From Candidatus Planktophila lacus (GTDB taxonomy: Bacteria > Pseudomonadota > Gammaproteobacteria > Steroidobacterales > Steroidobacteraceae), in contig CALQLF020000001.1 of the NCBI GenBank assembly GCA_943331345.2, positions 25,456 to 89,455 of the forward strand: a stretch of 64,000 bases of DNA, given 5' to 3'. Below are positions 42,298-51,111 of this stretch, piece by piece (the stretch's first letter is position 1; every line of letters begins with the position of its first letter). A program made the position numbers and the translations under genes. Under the pieces are notes generated by a model. It searched no databases. It worked only from the letters and a program-made list of their open reading frames with translations, and had not been told where the DNA came from.

Positions 42298-43341
42298 TCG
42301 ACCGAAAACGCTGCTGAAAGCTGGTTCCATGAACGTCAGTCCGCTTGGCTGTACCGCATTCTGGCGGAATGCGAGCCGGACCCGGCCAAGCGCTCGCTGT
42401 TCGTTTCGCTGGGGGCAGCCGCTGAAGATCAAGCGGTCACGTGGGAACGCAATGGCGGCCTGACGCCCGCCTTCATCGCTGCTTTCCAACCCAGCGCACG
42501 GGCGCGCTTGGTCGCCGTGCTGTTGCGGCGCCTCGGCCCGCGGCGCATGAAGACCGCACTCATCGCCATGAAGTTGCGCGGCCTGTCCGTTTATGGCGCC
42601 GGTGCACCCACGCCCGGGCATGCCATGCCCACCTCCGTGTCGGAAGTGGGTGCGCGCCACAAGAGTATGGGTGGCGGCAACCTGCGCGCCGCCGTGTTCG
42701 GCGTGAACGATGGCCTCGTGTCGAACGCCAGCTTGTTGATGGGCGTGGCTGGCGCTGGCGCTACCAGTGGTGCGGCGCTGACGGCAGGCGTGGCAGGGTT
42801 GCTCGCCGGTGCCTTGTCGATGGCGGCCGGCGAATACATCTCCGTGCGCTCGCAACGCGAGATGTTCGAATACCAGATTGGCCTGGAGCGCGAAGAACTC
42901 GAGGAATACCCCGAGGAAGAGGCAGAAGAACTGGCGCTCATCTACGCCGCGCGTGGCATGGACTTGGCCCGTGCGCGCGAAATGACCTACGAATTGGTGA
43001 AGAACCCCGAGCACGCACTAGACGCATTGGCCCGCGAAGAACTGGGCCTGAACCCCGACGACCTCGGCTCGCCGTGGGGCGCCTCGCTATTCAGCTTCCT
43101 GGCTTTCTCGCTAGGTGCGGCGCTGCCCTTGCTGCCCTTCCTGCTCGGCCATGCCGTGAATCAAGCAGCTCTCTATGCCGCTGGGCTCAGTGGCATAGCG
43201 CTGTTTGGCGTCGGCATGGTGCTGTCGCTGTTCACGGGCCGTAACGCCTTCATCGGCGGCTTGCGCATGCTCGCCATCGGTGCGGGTGCCGGCGCCATCA
43301 CCTTCGGCATCGGGCACTGGCTCGGTGGCGTGGTGGGGTAA
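42295..43341 (+). CDS. VIT1/CCC1-family transporter with N-terminal ferritin-like helix bundle
   Basis: 348 residues from the ATG at 42295. The N-terminal ~110 residues (ENAAESWFHERQSAWLYRILAE) are a rubrerythrin/ferritin-like helical part. The C-terminal domain has the Fe/Mn transporter motifs NLRAAVFGVNDGLVSNASLLMG, MAAGEYISVRSQREMFE with a glutamate-rich insertion (ERE..EEYPEEEAEEL), and a final pair of helices. VIT1-type proteins export or store iron or manganese. The five-copy 13-bp repeat leads directly into its start. Confidence 0.88.
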   Translation: MSTENAAESWFHERQSAWLYRILAECEPDPAKRSLFVSLGAAAEDQAVTWERNGGLTPAFIAAFQPSARARLVAVLLRRLGPRRMKTALIAMKLRGLSVYGAGAPTPGHAMPTSVSEVGARHKSMGGGNLRAAVFGVNDGLVSNASLLMGVAGAGATSGAALTAGVAGLLAGALSMAAGEYISVRSQREMFEYQIGLEREELEEYPEEEAEELALIYAARGMDLARAREMTYELVKNPEHALDALAREELGLNPDDLGSPWGASLFSFLAFSLGAALPLLPFLLGHAVNQAALYAAGLSGIALFGVGMVLSLFTGRNAFIGGLRMLAIGAGAGAITFGIGHWLGGVVG

Positions 43342-43355
43342 GGCCGCCGCCCGAA

Positions 43356-43469
43356 GAGTCGGGAGCAAGCTCCCTCCCACAAGGGAGGTGCCACCTGTGG
43401 GACAAAAGAGAGGCCATTTGTGGGACCAGAGAGAGGCCATTTGTGGGAGCGAGCTTGCTCGCGACTCTT
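43356..43469. repeat. REP-like cluster with an internal 23-bp tandem duplication
   Basis: Two REP units at the ends (43356-43381 and 43442-43469) enclose two 23-bp tandem repeats (TGTGGGAC..GAGAGGCCATT) at 43396-43418 and 43419-43441. They differ at two bases, and each begins with a REP edge. The cluster separates the convergent VIT1-like and cbpA-like genes. Confidence 0.8.
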
Positions 43470-44455
43470 TAGGCCCAGCCCTCGCGCGGGTTGAACGCGG
43501 CTGCGTCGCGTAGCGCTTCCCAGGCCGCGCCGACTGCGGGGTCCTCGCTCACTGGCGGCATGGCGATGTCCACCACCACGTAGAGATCGCCACGGCCTTC
43601 CGCGGCCCCGCGCTCGCCGGCAAAGCCGCGGCCACGCAAGCGGAGCTTGCGGCCAGCGCTGCTGCCCGCGGGTATACGCAAGTCCACGGGCCCTTCCAGC
43701 GTAGGCACTTGCACAGTAGCGCCCAGCGCTGCTTCCCACGGCGCCAGCGGTACATGCAGATGCAAGTCGCGACCTTCCAGCTTGTAGTGGCGGTGCGGCT
43801 GGTGCTGCACTTCCAGCAGCAGGTCGCCGGCCGGACCACCAGCGCCTTCACCGCCTTGCCCGCCAAGCCGAATGACCTGCCCGGGCAATACGCCCGCAGG
43901 AATCTTCACGCGCAGGCTACGCCGCTCGCCCGTGCCATCCGCACGACGGCGGTCAAAATCAATCTCGCGCGGACCGCCCGCATGGGCTTCTTCCAGCGAC
44001 AACGACAGCACAACGCGCGCATCGCGCCCACGCGTGCGTGCCTGGCGCGCCTGCCCAGCACGTCGGCCGAAGAGGTCGCCCAAGTCTTCGCCTCCGCCAA
44101 AGCCGCCGCCACCGCCGCTGCCGAACAGAGAGGAGAAGAAATCGCTGAAGCCCCCACCGCCCGCGTGGCCACCACCCTGCGGTCCACCTCGGCCGCCGAA
44201 GTCAAACCCGGGAGGCGCGCGAAACTGCTGACCATCGCGCCAATTGGCGCCCAACTGGTCGTAGGAGGCGCGTTTTTCGGTGTCCTTCAGGACCTCGTAG
44301 GCTTCCTGCACTTCCTTGAAGCGCGCCTCGGCATTCTTTTCCTTGCTGACGTCCGGGTGGAACTTGCGCGCCTTGCGGCGATAGGCGCGCTTGATCTCTT
44401 CCGCATCAGCGGTACGCGGCACCCCGAGCAGGGCGTAGTAGTCACGGTATTCCAT
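43469..44455 (-). CDS. DnaJ-class co-chaperone, CbpA-like
   Basis: 328 residues from the ATG at 44455; GTG two codons upstream is possible. The J domain (1-70) has the HPD motif at H33-P-D35. A Gly/Phe-rich linker (80-140) contains GSGGGGGFGGG. C-terminal peptide-binding domains I and II follow, without the DnaJ zinc finger, as in CbpA. It stimulates DnaK on stressed or nucleoid-associated substrates. The adjacent cbpM partner is not present. The gene begins between a REP cluster and a short gap. Confidence 0.93.
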   Translation of the reverse strand: MEYRDYYALLGVPRTADAEEIKRAYRRKARKFHPDVSKEKNAEARFKEVQEAYEVLKDTEKRASYDQLGANWRDGQQFRAPPGFDFGGRGGPQGGGHAGGGGFSDFFSSLFGSGGGGGFGGGEDLGDLFGRRAGQARQARTRGRDARVVLSLSLEEAHAGGPREIDFDRRRADGTGERRSLRVKIPAGVLPGQVIRLGGQGGEGAGGPAGDLLLEVQHQPHRHYKLEGRDLHLHVPLAPWEAALGATVQVPTLEGPVDLRIPAGSSAGRKLRLRGRGFAGERGAAEGRGDLYVVVDIAMPPVSEDPAVGAAWEALRDAAAFNPREGWA

Positions 44456-44515
44456 GCGCACAGCATGTGCCCACTGGAAAAGATTTCAAGGGGTTGGCGT
44501 ACGCAAACGCTCCAA

Positions 44516-44663
44516 GAGTCGCGAGCAAGCTCGCTCCCACAGATTCCGGTATCGCTCCCACAGGTGCCAGCGCCTTGTGGGAGGGGATTTACTTCCAAGA
44601 GTCGCGAGCAAGCTCGCTCCCACAGGTGCCGGTGCCTTGTGGGAGGGAGCTTGCTCCCGACTT
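44516..44663. repeat. REP-like cluster, about four units
   Basis: Units at 44516-44541, a partial unit around 44550-44590 (TATCGCTCCCACA / TTGTGGGAGGGGA), 44599-44624 and 44637-44663. They lie between the start of cbpA-like and the end of the LOG gene, both on the minus strand. The last unit touches the LOG stop codon. Confidence 0.8.
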
Positions 44664-45341
44664 TCAGGGTCCGGCGTGGCCGTGCGCAGGCGGGTGGGTC
44701 GCCAACACGGCAGCGGCCGCTTCGGCGCCAGTATCAACAATAGTTACCAACGCCGCATCAGCCGCCGAGATGACGCCCTGCTCGGCCAACCAGTCGAAAT
44801 CGAGCGCGCGCTGCCAAAACTGCCGGCCCACCAGAATGATGGGCAGACGCTCCACCTTGCGGGTCTGCACCAAAGTCAGCGCTTCGAACAGTTCGTCGAA
44901 GGTCCCAAAGCCGCCGGGGAACGCCACCAGCGCACGGGCCCGCAACATGAAGTGGAACTTGCGTAACGCGAAGTAGCGAAATTCAAAGCCGAGCCCAGGC
45001 GAAACGTAACGATTGGGCTGTTGCTCGTGCGGCAAACGGATATTCAGCCCGACCGTCAGTGCACCGGCTTCATGGGCACCACGGTTCGCCGCTTCCATCA
45101 CGCCAGGCCCACCACCGGTCATCACCACCCACTCGCGGCAGGTGGGGTCTTCACAGGCGGCCAGCCGCATCGAAAATTCGCGCGCCTGTTCATACCAGTG
45201 GCTGCCTTCCGGCAAACGCGCCGAACCGAACACCACCACAGTGGCTACTACCTTGCGCCGCCGGAACGCCCATTCAGGGCGCAACAACTCACCCAACATG
45301 CGCCAAGGGCGCGCCACCCACGCTTCAAATGCCGTATTCAT
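44664..45341 (-). CDS. LOG-family cytokinin riboside 5'-monophosphate phosphoribohydrolase-like protein
   Basis: 225 residues of the Rossmann-like LOG/TIGR00730 family. It contains VVFGSARLPEG, VMTGGGPGVMEAANRGA and the catalytic PGGFGTFDELFEAL motif. Members hydrolyse nucleotide 5'-monophosphates to base and ribose phosphate; in plants they activate cytokinins, and in bacteria the role is usually nucleotide clean-up. A leading MNTAFEAWVARPWRML helix precedes the fold. It overlaps the beta-CASP gene by 4 bp on the minus strand. Confidence 0.92.
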   Translation of the reverse strand: MNTAFEAWVARPWRMLGELLRPEWAFRRRKVVATVVVFGSARLPEGSHWYEQAREFSMRLAACEDPTCREWVVMTGGGPGVMEAANRGAHEAGALTVGLNIRLPHEQQPNRYVSPGLGFEFRYFALRKFHFMLRARALVAFPGGFGTFDELFEALTLVQTRKVERLPIILVGRQFWQRALDFDWLAEQGVISAADAALVTIVDTGAEAAAAVLATHPPAHGHAGP

Positions 45342-46723
45342 TCGCCAGCCAACTCCACCACTTCACCGGTACGCGCCACCGCCACGGCCAACCCGCGCTG
45401 CGCGAGGGCTGCGGCCAAGGCATCGCTGCCACGCGGTTCGCCATGCACCAGCCAAATCTTGCCGGGCGGCGTGCCGAAGGCTGCCACCCAGGCCAGCAAG
45501 GCCGTCTGGTCCGCATGCGCCGAAAACCCACCCAAGGTCACCACCTCTGCATTCACTGGCACCGTCTCGCCGAACATCTTCACTTCGCGCGCACCATCCA
45601 CCAACTGACGCCCCAAGGTGCCTGCGGCCTGAAAGCCTGTGATAAGCACAGTGGTGCGCGGATTGGGCAAGTGTTGCCGCAAGTGGTGGCGTACGCGGCC
45701 ACCGTCGCACATGCCACTGGCGGCAATAATCACGGCCCCGGAAGTGATGCGGTTGATGGACATGGACTCTTGCACGGTTTCCGTGAAGGTGACCTTGAGA
45801 CGCCGTGAAGGGGGCGGACGATGCTCCACCGCCGCTTGCGCAGCTTCGTCAAACAACTCGAAGTGGCGCGCAGTGATGCGCGTTACTTCCTGCGCCATCG
45901 GTGAATCCAGAAACACCTGCAACGGCGGCAAACTGCCCGCCGCCACCAAATCATTCAGGCAATAGAGCAGTTCCTGCGTACGCCCTACCGCGAACGCTGG
46001 CACGATGACGTTACCGTGCTTCTCAAGCAAGGCCTTGCGCAACGCCAGCACCAGTTCATCGAGCGTGGCTGCCAAGGTGCGATGGTTGCGGTCGCCATAG
46101 GTGGACTCCAGCAGCAGCACATCGGCGCCATCCATCACTGCGGGGTCGCGCAAGATAGGCCGGCCCGGCTGCCCCAAGTCACCCGAGGCCACCACCTTCA
46201 CCGTGCGTCCCGCTTCCTGCAACCATAGTTCCACGATGGCAGAACCGAGGATATGCCCAGCGTCTTGCAAGCGCGCGCGCACTCCAGGAGCCGGCGTAAA
46301 TTCCTCGCCGTAGTCGACTACGCGCAATTGCTGTAGCGTGGCTTGCGCTTCCTCGGGGGTATAAAGCACCGTGAATTCGCGACCACGGCGATGCGAGCGT
46401 TCGGCCTCCGCCTGTTGCAGATGGGCGCTGTCGGCCAGCATCACGACCAGCAATTCACACGTTGCTTGGGTGGCGTAAATGGGTCCGCTAAAGCCTTCAC
46501 GTATCAACCGTGGCAGCAAGCCACTGTGGTCGAGGTGCGCGTGGCTTAGCACCACGAAAGTCAGTTCCTTGGCGCTGAACGGCCAAGGCATGCGGTTGCG
46601 CTCGTAAAGACCGCGGCCGCCTTGAAACAGGCCGCAATCGAGCAGGAATTGGTCTTCGCCCACCGTGAAATGGTGGCAAGAGCCGGTGACCTCACCGGCC
46701 GCACCGCAGAAGTGTAGTTTCAA
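45338..46723 (-). CDS. Beta-CASP metallo-beta-lactamase exonuclease-like protein
   Basis: 461 residues. MBL core: SHAHLDHSG, then AGHILGSAIVEL and SGDLGQPG. The beta-CASP insert has VPAFAVGRTQELLY and SSTYGDR-like LESTYGDRNH. The C-terminal segment has GGFSAHADQTALL and the WLVHGEP loop. This is the RNA-processing exonuclease/YSH1-like bacterial family. The operon continues into the LOG gene. The N terminus MKLHFCGAAGEVTGSCH is standard for the family. Confidence 0.93.
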   Translation of the reverse strand: MKLHFCGAAGEVTGSCHHFTVGEDQFLLDCGLFQGGRGLYERNRMPWPFSAKELTFVVLSHAHLDHSGLLPRLIREGFSGPIYATQATCELLVVMLADSAHLQQAEAERSHRRGREFTVLYTPEEAQATLQQLRVVDYGEEFTPAPGVRARLQDAGHILGSAIVELWLQEAGRTVKVVASGDLGQPGRPILRDPAVMDGADVLLLESTYGDRNHRTLAATLDELVLALRKALLEKHGNVIVPAFAVGRTQELLYCLNDLVAAGSLPPLQVFLDSPMAQEVTRITARHFELFDEAAQAAVEHRPPPSRRLKVTFTETVQESMSINRITSGAVIIAASGMCDGGRVRHHLRQHLPNPRTTVLITGFQAAGTLGRQLVDGAREVKMFGETVPVNAEVVTLGGFSAHADQTALLAWVAAFGTPPGKIWLVHGEPRGSDALAAALAQRGLAVAVARTGEVVELAGE

Positions 46724-46760
46724 GACGACCTCCTGTCGTTGTTACGCGACCGGCCGAACT

Positions 46761-48464
46761 TCACGCTTCCGGTTCAGCCTCCGCAGGTGCTGCACCCAAT
46801 TGTCCTTCCCCTGCGGGGCCAAGCAATTGCATCGCCACACCGATGGGCACCAAAGCCCACCACTTCCGACGGTACGCGAAAATCTCGGCTTTGTCCGGCG
46901 GCGTACCACGGCCTTCCACCACCACATAAGCGCCGGGGTGCGTGCGCCCGAGCAGTTGCAGCGCAGTCGCGGCTTCCGGCCCCATCAGTTCTGGCAAGGG
47001 CCGCTCGAGCCGACCGATGAAACCCAACTGCCCATGGTAGTCGCCCCAGAAAGCCACCACGCGGTCTTGCTGCTGCAACGCATGCACGCGTTGCGCCAAC
47101 GGAGCGAGGTCGAAGGTGCGCCCTGCAGCTGAATGCAGCATGACGTAGAGCACCAGCGCCACCACGCCCGCGGTGAGCAACTGCACCTGCGCCAAGGCGC
47201 GCGGCCAAGGGCGGCGTAGTGCACCGGGCACGGCAAGCCCCAGCAGCACTACCAATGCGCCCGGCCACCACGGCGTCTGGGCCAGCCAACCCCTGTGCCA
47301 CGCGCGGAACGGTTCCCCCACGGGGGCCGCTGGACCGAGCCCCAAAGCGCCGGCAATGAGCACGCCGCCGAGTGCAGCCACCAACAACCCAATGAGCAGA
47401 CCGGAACGGTCATGGCGCGTGCTTGGGTCCTGCAGAACCAAGCCGCGCGAAAGCAACAACGCAAGTGGCGCCATGAGCGGCAACAAGTACTGCGGCTGCT
47501 TGCCGCTCACCAGGCTCATGATGAACAGCGGCAATAGCAACCACGCCCACAGGAAGCGGCCTGCGGCATCGCGTACCCCAGCCACGGTGGCCAGCGCCTG
47601 CCAAGCCCGCGGCCACAGCAACCAAGGCAACCACAGCAAGGGCAGGAACAGCCCGTAGTACCAGAACGGGCGCTGGTGGGCGAAGCTGTGCACCACGCGT
47701 TGGCTGGTCTGCTTGAGCAAGATAGCCTGCGCGTAGGCTTCACCGCCCGCCGCGGCCGCCGGCAAGGCCCAGGCCAATGCCACCGCAGCCGCTACCAAAA
47801 AGGCGAGAAACACAGCGCCCCACCAGCGCCAGCCGCGGGCTCGCGGTTCGCGGCGCCACCAAGGGCCGAGCAGCCAGAGCGGCAGCAAAAATACCAGTGT
47901 TACCGGCCCCTTCGCGAGAATGGCAAGGCCCGTCCAGAAGCCGGCTACCAGCGCGTGCCACCACGGGTTCTGGCTTTCGCCCATGCGCCAACTGGCCCGC
48001 GCCGCCACGGCCACCAAGGCGGCCAGCAGCAAGTCGAACATGATGAAGCCGCTGAAGGCCAGAAAGAATGCACTGCCACCCAGCAGCAGAGGCGCCGTGG
48101 TCGCCACCTTCGCGTGCGAAGGCCACAGGCGCTGGCCCAAGTCTCGCACGACCCACAGCAACAACGCCGCAGCCAGCGCCGGAACCAACCGCGGCCACCA
48201 CGCGTTCACGCCGAACAATTTCCAGCCCGCGTGAAACAGCCAGAACAGCAACGGCGGCTTGTGGCTGTAGGCCTCACCGTTCAGGTGCGGCACCAGGAAA
48301 CTGTCTCGCTGCCACATCTCCCAAGCCACCGAGAGGTAGCGGGTTTCATCGATGGGCAGGGGGAAGCGCGTGAGCGCAGCGAGCACCGCCAAGGCGGCAA
48401 GGACCCACCACACCTGCCCGGGAAATCCGGCGGCCGACGTCGAGCGCGGCATGAATTGGGCCAT
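46761..48464 (-). CDS. Glycosyltransferase family 39 (ArnT-like) membrane protein
   Basis: 567 residues from the ATG at 48464, fixed by AGGGGGA seven bases upstream; the open frame runs another 333 codons through htpX and is an artefact. About 12 membrane helices. The N-terminal loop carries FPLPIDETRYLSVAWEMW, matching the GT-C catalytic Asp/Glu region, then HKPPLLFWLFHAGW. ArnT-like enzymes move sugars from lipid carriers to lipid A or glycoproteins; no partner genes of the lipid A pathway are nearby. It diverges from htpX over 162 bp. Confidence 0.85.
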   Translation of the reverse strand: MAQFMPRSTSAAGFPGQVWWVLAALAVLAALTRFPLPIDETRYLSVAWEMWQRDSFLVPHLNGEAYSHKPPLLFWLFHAGWKLFGVNAWWPRLVPALAAALLLWVVRDLGQRLWPSHAKVATTAPLLLGGSAFFLAFSGFIMFDLLLAALVAVAARASWRMGESQNPWWHALVAGFWTGLAILAKGPVTLVFLLPLWLLGPWWRREPRARGWRWWGAVFLAFLVAAAVALAWALPAAAAGGEAYAQAILLKQTSQRVVHSFAHQRPFWYYGLFLPLLWLPWLLWPRAWQALATVAGVRDAAGRFLWAWLLLPLFIMSLVSGKQPQYLLPLMAPLALLLSRGLVLQDPSTRHDRSGLLIGLLVAALGGVLIAGALGLGPAAPVGEPFRAWHRGWLAQTPWWPGALVVLLGLAVPGALRRPWPRALAQVQLLTAGVVALVLYVMLHSAAGRTFDLAPLAQRVHALQQQDRVVAFWGDYHGQLGFIGRLERPLPELMGPEAATALQLLGRTHPGAYVVVEGRGTPPDKAEIFAYRRKWWALVPIGVAMQLLGPAGEGQLGAAPAEAEPEA

Positions 48465-48626
48465 CGACCTGTCCCCCTGATTGCAAGGCCTAAGGTAACC
48501 TGCCGGGAGGGCCAAGACCACCGCCTTGAACCTTTTGCCGCCGCCCCCATCCAACCGGGAGTCGGACCACCTAGGTGGCCCGGCGTACAGACACCCCCAC
48601 ACCCCTAACCGGGAAGGACCTAGACG

Positions 48627-49508
48627 ATGCGCATCCTGCTGCTGCTCGCCACCAACTTCGCTGTCATGTTGCTCGCCAGCGTGACCCTGAACATTCTTGG
48701 CGTTGGCCCCATGCTGACGTCCAACGGGCTGAACCTCACCTCGCTCATCCTCTTCGGCGGCATCGTTGGCTTCGGCGGCGCCTTCTTCTCGCTGGCCATC
48801 TCCAAGTGGCAGGCGAAGAAGTTCATGGGCGTGCAGGTTATCGCCGCGCCGCGTACCGAAGAGGAGGCGTGGCTGGTAAGCACCGTGCAGCGCCAAGCCA
48901 AGCAGGCCGGTATCGGCATGCCGGAAGTCGGCATCTTCGATGCACCGGAACCTAACGCGTTCGCTACTGGCGCCCGCCGCGATGCGGCGCTCGTGGCTGT
49001 GAGCACCGGCCTGCTGCGTCGCATGCGTCGCGATCAAGTGGAAGCGGTTCTGGGACACGAGGTCAGCCACGTTGCCAACGGCGACATGGTCACCCAGACC
49101 TTGCTGATGGGCGTGTTGAACACCTTCGTGTTCGTGTTCTCCCGCATCATCGGTTCCATCATCGACAACCTGCTCCGCGGCAACCGCGGCCGCAGCAGTG
49201 GCCCAGGCATCGGCTTTTTTATTGGCAGTTTCGTCGCGCAGATAGTGCTTGGAATGCTCGCCAACATGATCGTCATGTGGTTCTCGCGCCGGCGTGAGTT
49301 CCGCGCCGATGAAGGTGGCGCCAACCTCGCCACGCGCCAATCCATGATTGGCGCGCTCGAGGCTCTGCAACACGCCAGCGCCCCGCACATGCCGGAGCAG
49401 ATGGCGGCGTTCGGCATCTCCGCTTCCAAGGCCAGCGGCCTCCGTGCGCTGTTCATGACCCATCCACCGCTGGAAGACCGTATCGCCGCGCTGCGCGCCA
49501 TGCCCTGA
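48627..49508 (+). CDS. htpX: Membrane zinc metalloprotease HtpX
   Basis: 293 residues. Two N-terminal helices, then the protease domain with VSTGLLRRMRRDQVEAVLGH and the zinc motif HEVSH, followed by helices 3 and 4 and the third-ligand region FRADEGGA. HtpX degrades misfolded membrane proteins, working alongside FtsH. The C-terminal LFMTHPPLEDRIAALRAM is the family end. It is followed by a photolyase gene 2 bp later. Confidence 0.96.
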   Translation: MRILLLLATNFAVMLLASVTLNILGVGPMLTSNGLNLTSLILFGGIVGFGGAFFSLAISKWQAKKFMGVQVIAAPRTEEEAWLVSTVQRQAKQAGIGMPEVGIFDAPEPNAFATGARRDAALVAVSTGLLRRMRRDQVEAVLGHEVSHVANGDMVTQTLLMGVLNTFVFVFSRIIGSIIDNLLRGNRGRSSGPGIGFFIGSFVAQIVLGMLANMIVMWFSRRREFRADEGGANLATRQSMIGALEALQHASAPHMPEQMAAFGISASKASGLRALFMTHPPLEDRIAALRAMP

Positions 49509-49510
49509 AC

Positions 49511-51076
49511 ATGCGCCATCTCGTCGTCATCCTCGGCGACCAGCTGAATGCTGACGCCACGGCGTTTGCCGGCTTCGATGCCGCGCAAGACGCCGTGTGG
49601 ATGGCGGAAGTGCGTGCAGAGTCCACGCACGTTCCTTCGAGCAAAGTGCGCACGGTGCTATTTCTGGCGGCGATGCGGCACTTCCGCGAGGCGCAGCGGG
49701 CGCTGGGCCGTGTAGTTCACTATCGAGAACTGCCAACGCGAACAGCCAGCGACACGCCAGCAATTGAATCTGAAGACACGCTAGGCGCTGCGCTAGCGGC
49801 AGACTTGGCCAAGCTGCAGCCGCAAGGCGTGGTGTTGGTCCAGCCCGGCGACTTCCGCGTGCTGCAGCAAATTCGCGCGGCTTGCGGCACCACGCCGCCA
49901 CAAGTCTGCGAGGACAGCCATTTCCTTTGCTCCCTCCCGGACTTTGCCGCTTGGGCTGCCCCGCGCAAGGAACTGCGCATGGAGTACTTCTACCGCTGGA
50001 TGCGCCGCCGTACCGGCGTGCTCATGGAAGACGACCAGCCCGTAGGTGGTGAGTGGAACTACGACAGCGAAAATCGCGCCGCCTTCGGCAAGCAAGGGCC
50101 CGGCCTGTTGCCAGCACCACAGCAGTTCACGCCGGATGACCTCACACGTGAAGTGATGGCGTTAGTGGAAAGCGAGTTTCCCGACCACGTGGGAAATCTC
50201 AAGCACTTCGACTGGCCCGTGACACCGGAAGACGCAGCAGCTGCGCTGAACGATTTCATCCTCCACCGCCTTGCCGCATTCGGTCCGTTTCAGGATGCGC
50301 TATGGCCGGGGGAACCTTGGCTGTACCACTCGCGCCTTGCGTCTGCGCTGAACCTGAAACTATTGTCGCCGCAGCAAGTCATTGCGGCCGCCGAAGCGGC
50401 GTGGCAGCAACACCGTCTACCCATCGCTTCCGTGGAAGGCTTCATTCGCCAGATATTGGGCTGGCGCGAATACGTGCGCGGCATCTACTGGCTGAAAATG
50501 CCGGAATACGTCGAGCGCAACGCACTGGGCGCAACACAGCCACTACCCGACGCGTACTGGACAGGCGACACCGACATGGCCTGCTTGCGCGATGCGCTAC
50601 AGCAGACGCTGGAATACGGCTATGCCCACCACATTCAGCGCCTGATGGTCACCGGGCTCTATGCGCTGCTGCTGGGTGTCGACCCCAAGGCTCTGCATGA
50701 GTGGTACCTAGCGGTGTATGTGGACGCCGTGGAATGGGTAGAGTTACCGAACACGCTCGGCATGAGCCAGTTCGCCGATGGCGGCCTGCTCGGCTCCAAG
50801 CCTTACATTGCCAGCGGCAAGTATCTGCAGAAGATGGGCCCGTATTGCGCAGGCTGCCGCTATCGGCCGGACGAAGCCACCGGTGAGCGTGCTTGCCCGT
50901 ACACCACGCTTTACTGGGATTTTCTCGACCGCCACGAGGAACGCTTTCGCGACCATCCGCGGTTGGCCTTGCAGGTCCGCAATGTTGCTCGGCTCTCGGC
51001 CGAAAAGCGGACGGCTATCCGTGAGCAGGCGGCGGCGTACCGCGCTACGCTAGTCGCCGATTCGCTCAAGAAATAA
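49511..51076 (+). CDS. FeS-type bacterial cryptochrome/photolyase (PhrB-like)
   Basis: 521 residues. The N-terminal LVVILGDQLNADATAFAGFD matches the iron-sulfur bacterial cryptochrome/(6-4) photolyase group (Agrobacterium PhrB type). The C-terminal cluster cysteines are visible in YC446AGC449RYRPDE and later AC462PYTT. The FAD-binding part has IRQILGWREYVRGIYW and WVELPNTLGMSQFADGG. Such enzymes repair (6-4) photoproducts by light. It lies 35 bp upstream of a class I photolyase, so the two DNA-repair enzymes are probably co-expressed. Confidence 0.93.
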   Translation: MRHLVVILGDQLNADATAFAGFDAAQDAVWMAEVRAESTHVPSSKVRTVLFLAAMRHFREAQRALGRVVHYRELPTRTASDTPAIESEDTLGAALAADLAKLQPQGVVLVQPGDFRVLQQIRAACGTTPPQVCEDSHFLCSLPDFAAWAAPRKELRMEYFYRWMRRRTGVLMEDDQPVGGEWNYDSENRAAFGKQGPGLLPAPQQFTPDDLTREVMALVESEFPDHVGNLKHFDWPVTPEDAAAALNDFILHRLAAFGPFQDALWPGEPWLYHSRLASALNLKLLSPQQVIAAAEAAWQQHRLPIASVEGFIRQILGWREYVRGIYWLKMPEYVERNALGATQPLPDAYWTGDTDMACLRDALQQTLEYGYAHHIQRLMVTGLYALLLGVDPKALHEWYLAVYVDAVEWVELPNTLGMSQFADGGLLGSKPYIASGKYLQKMGPYCAGCRYRPDEATGERACPYTTLYWDFLDRHEERFRDHPRLALQVRNVARLSAEKRTAIREQAAAYRATLVADSLKK

Positions 51077-51111
51077 TCCCCACCCACACCGGTTTATCCG
51101 ACACTAAGCCC

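Noticed and set aside
48567..48578. 12-bp perfect palindrome CCACCTAGGTGG between GT39 and htpX
   Set aside because: No second copy, no promoter hexamers at fitting distance; could be chance.
48465..49463. N-terminal extension of about 333 codons of the GT39 frame
   Set aside because: It runs antisense through htpX, has no domain pattern, and the ATG at 48464 has a strong ribosome site and the normal family start.
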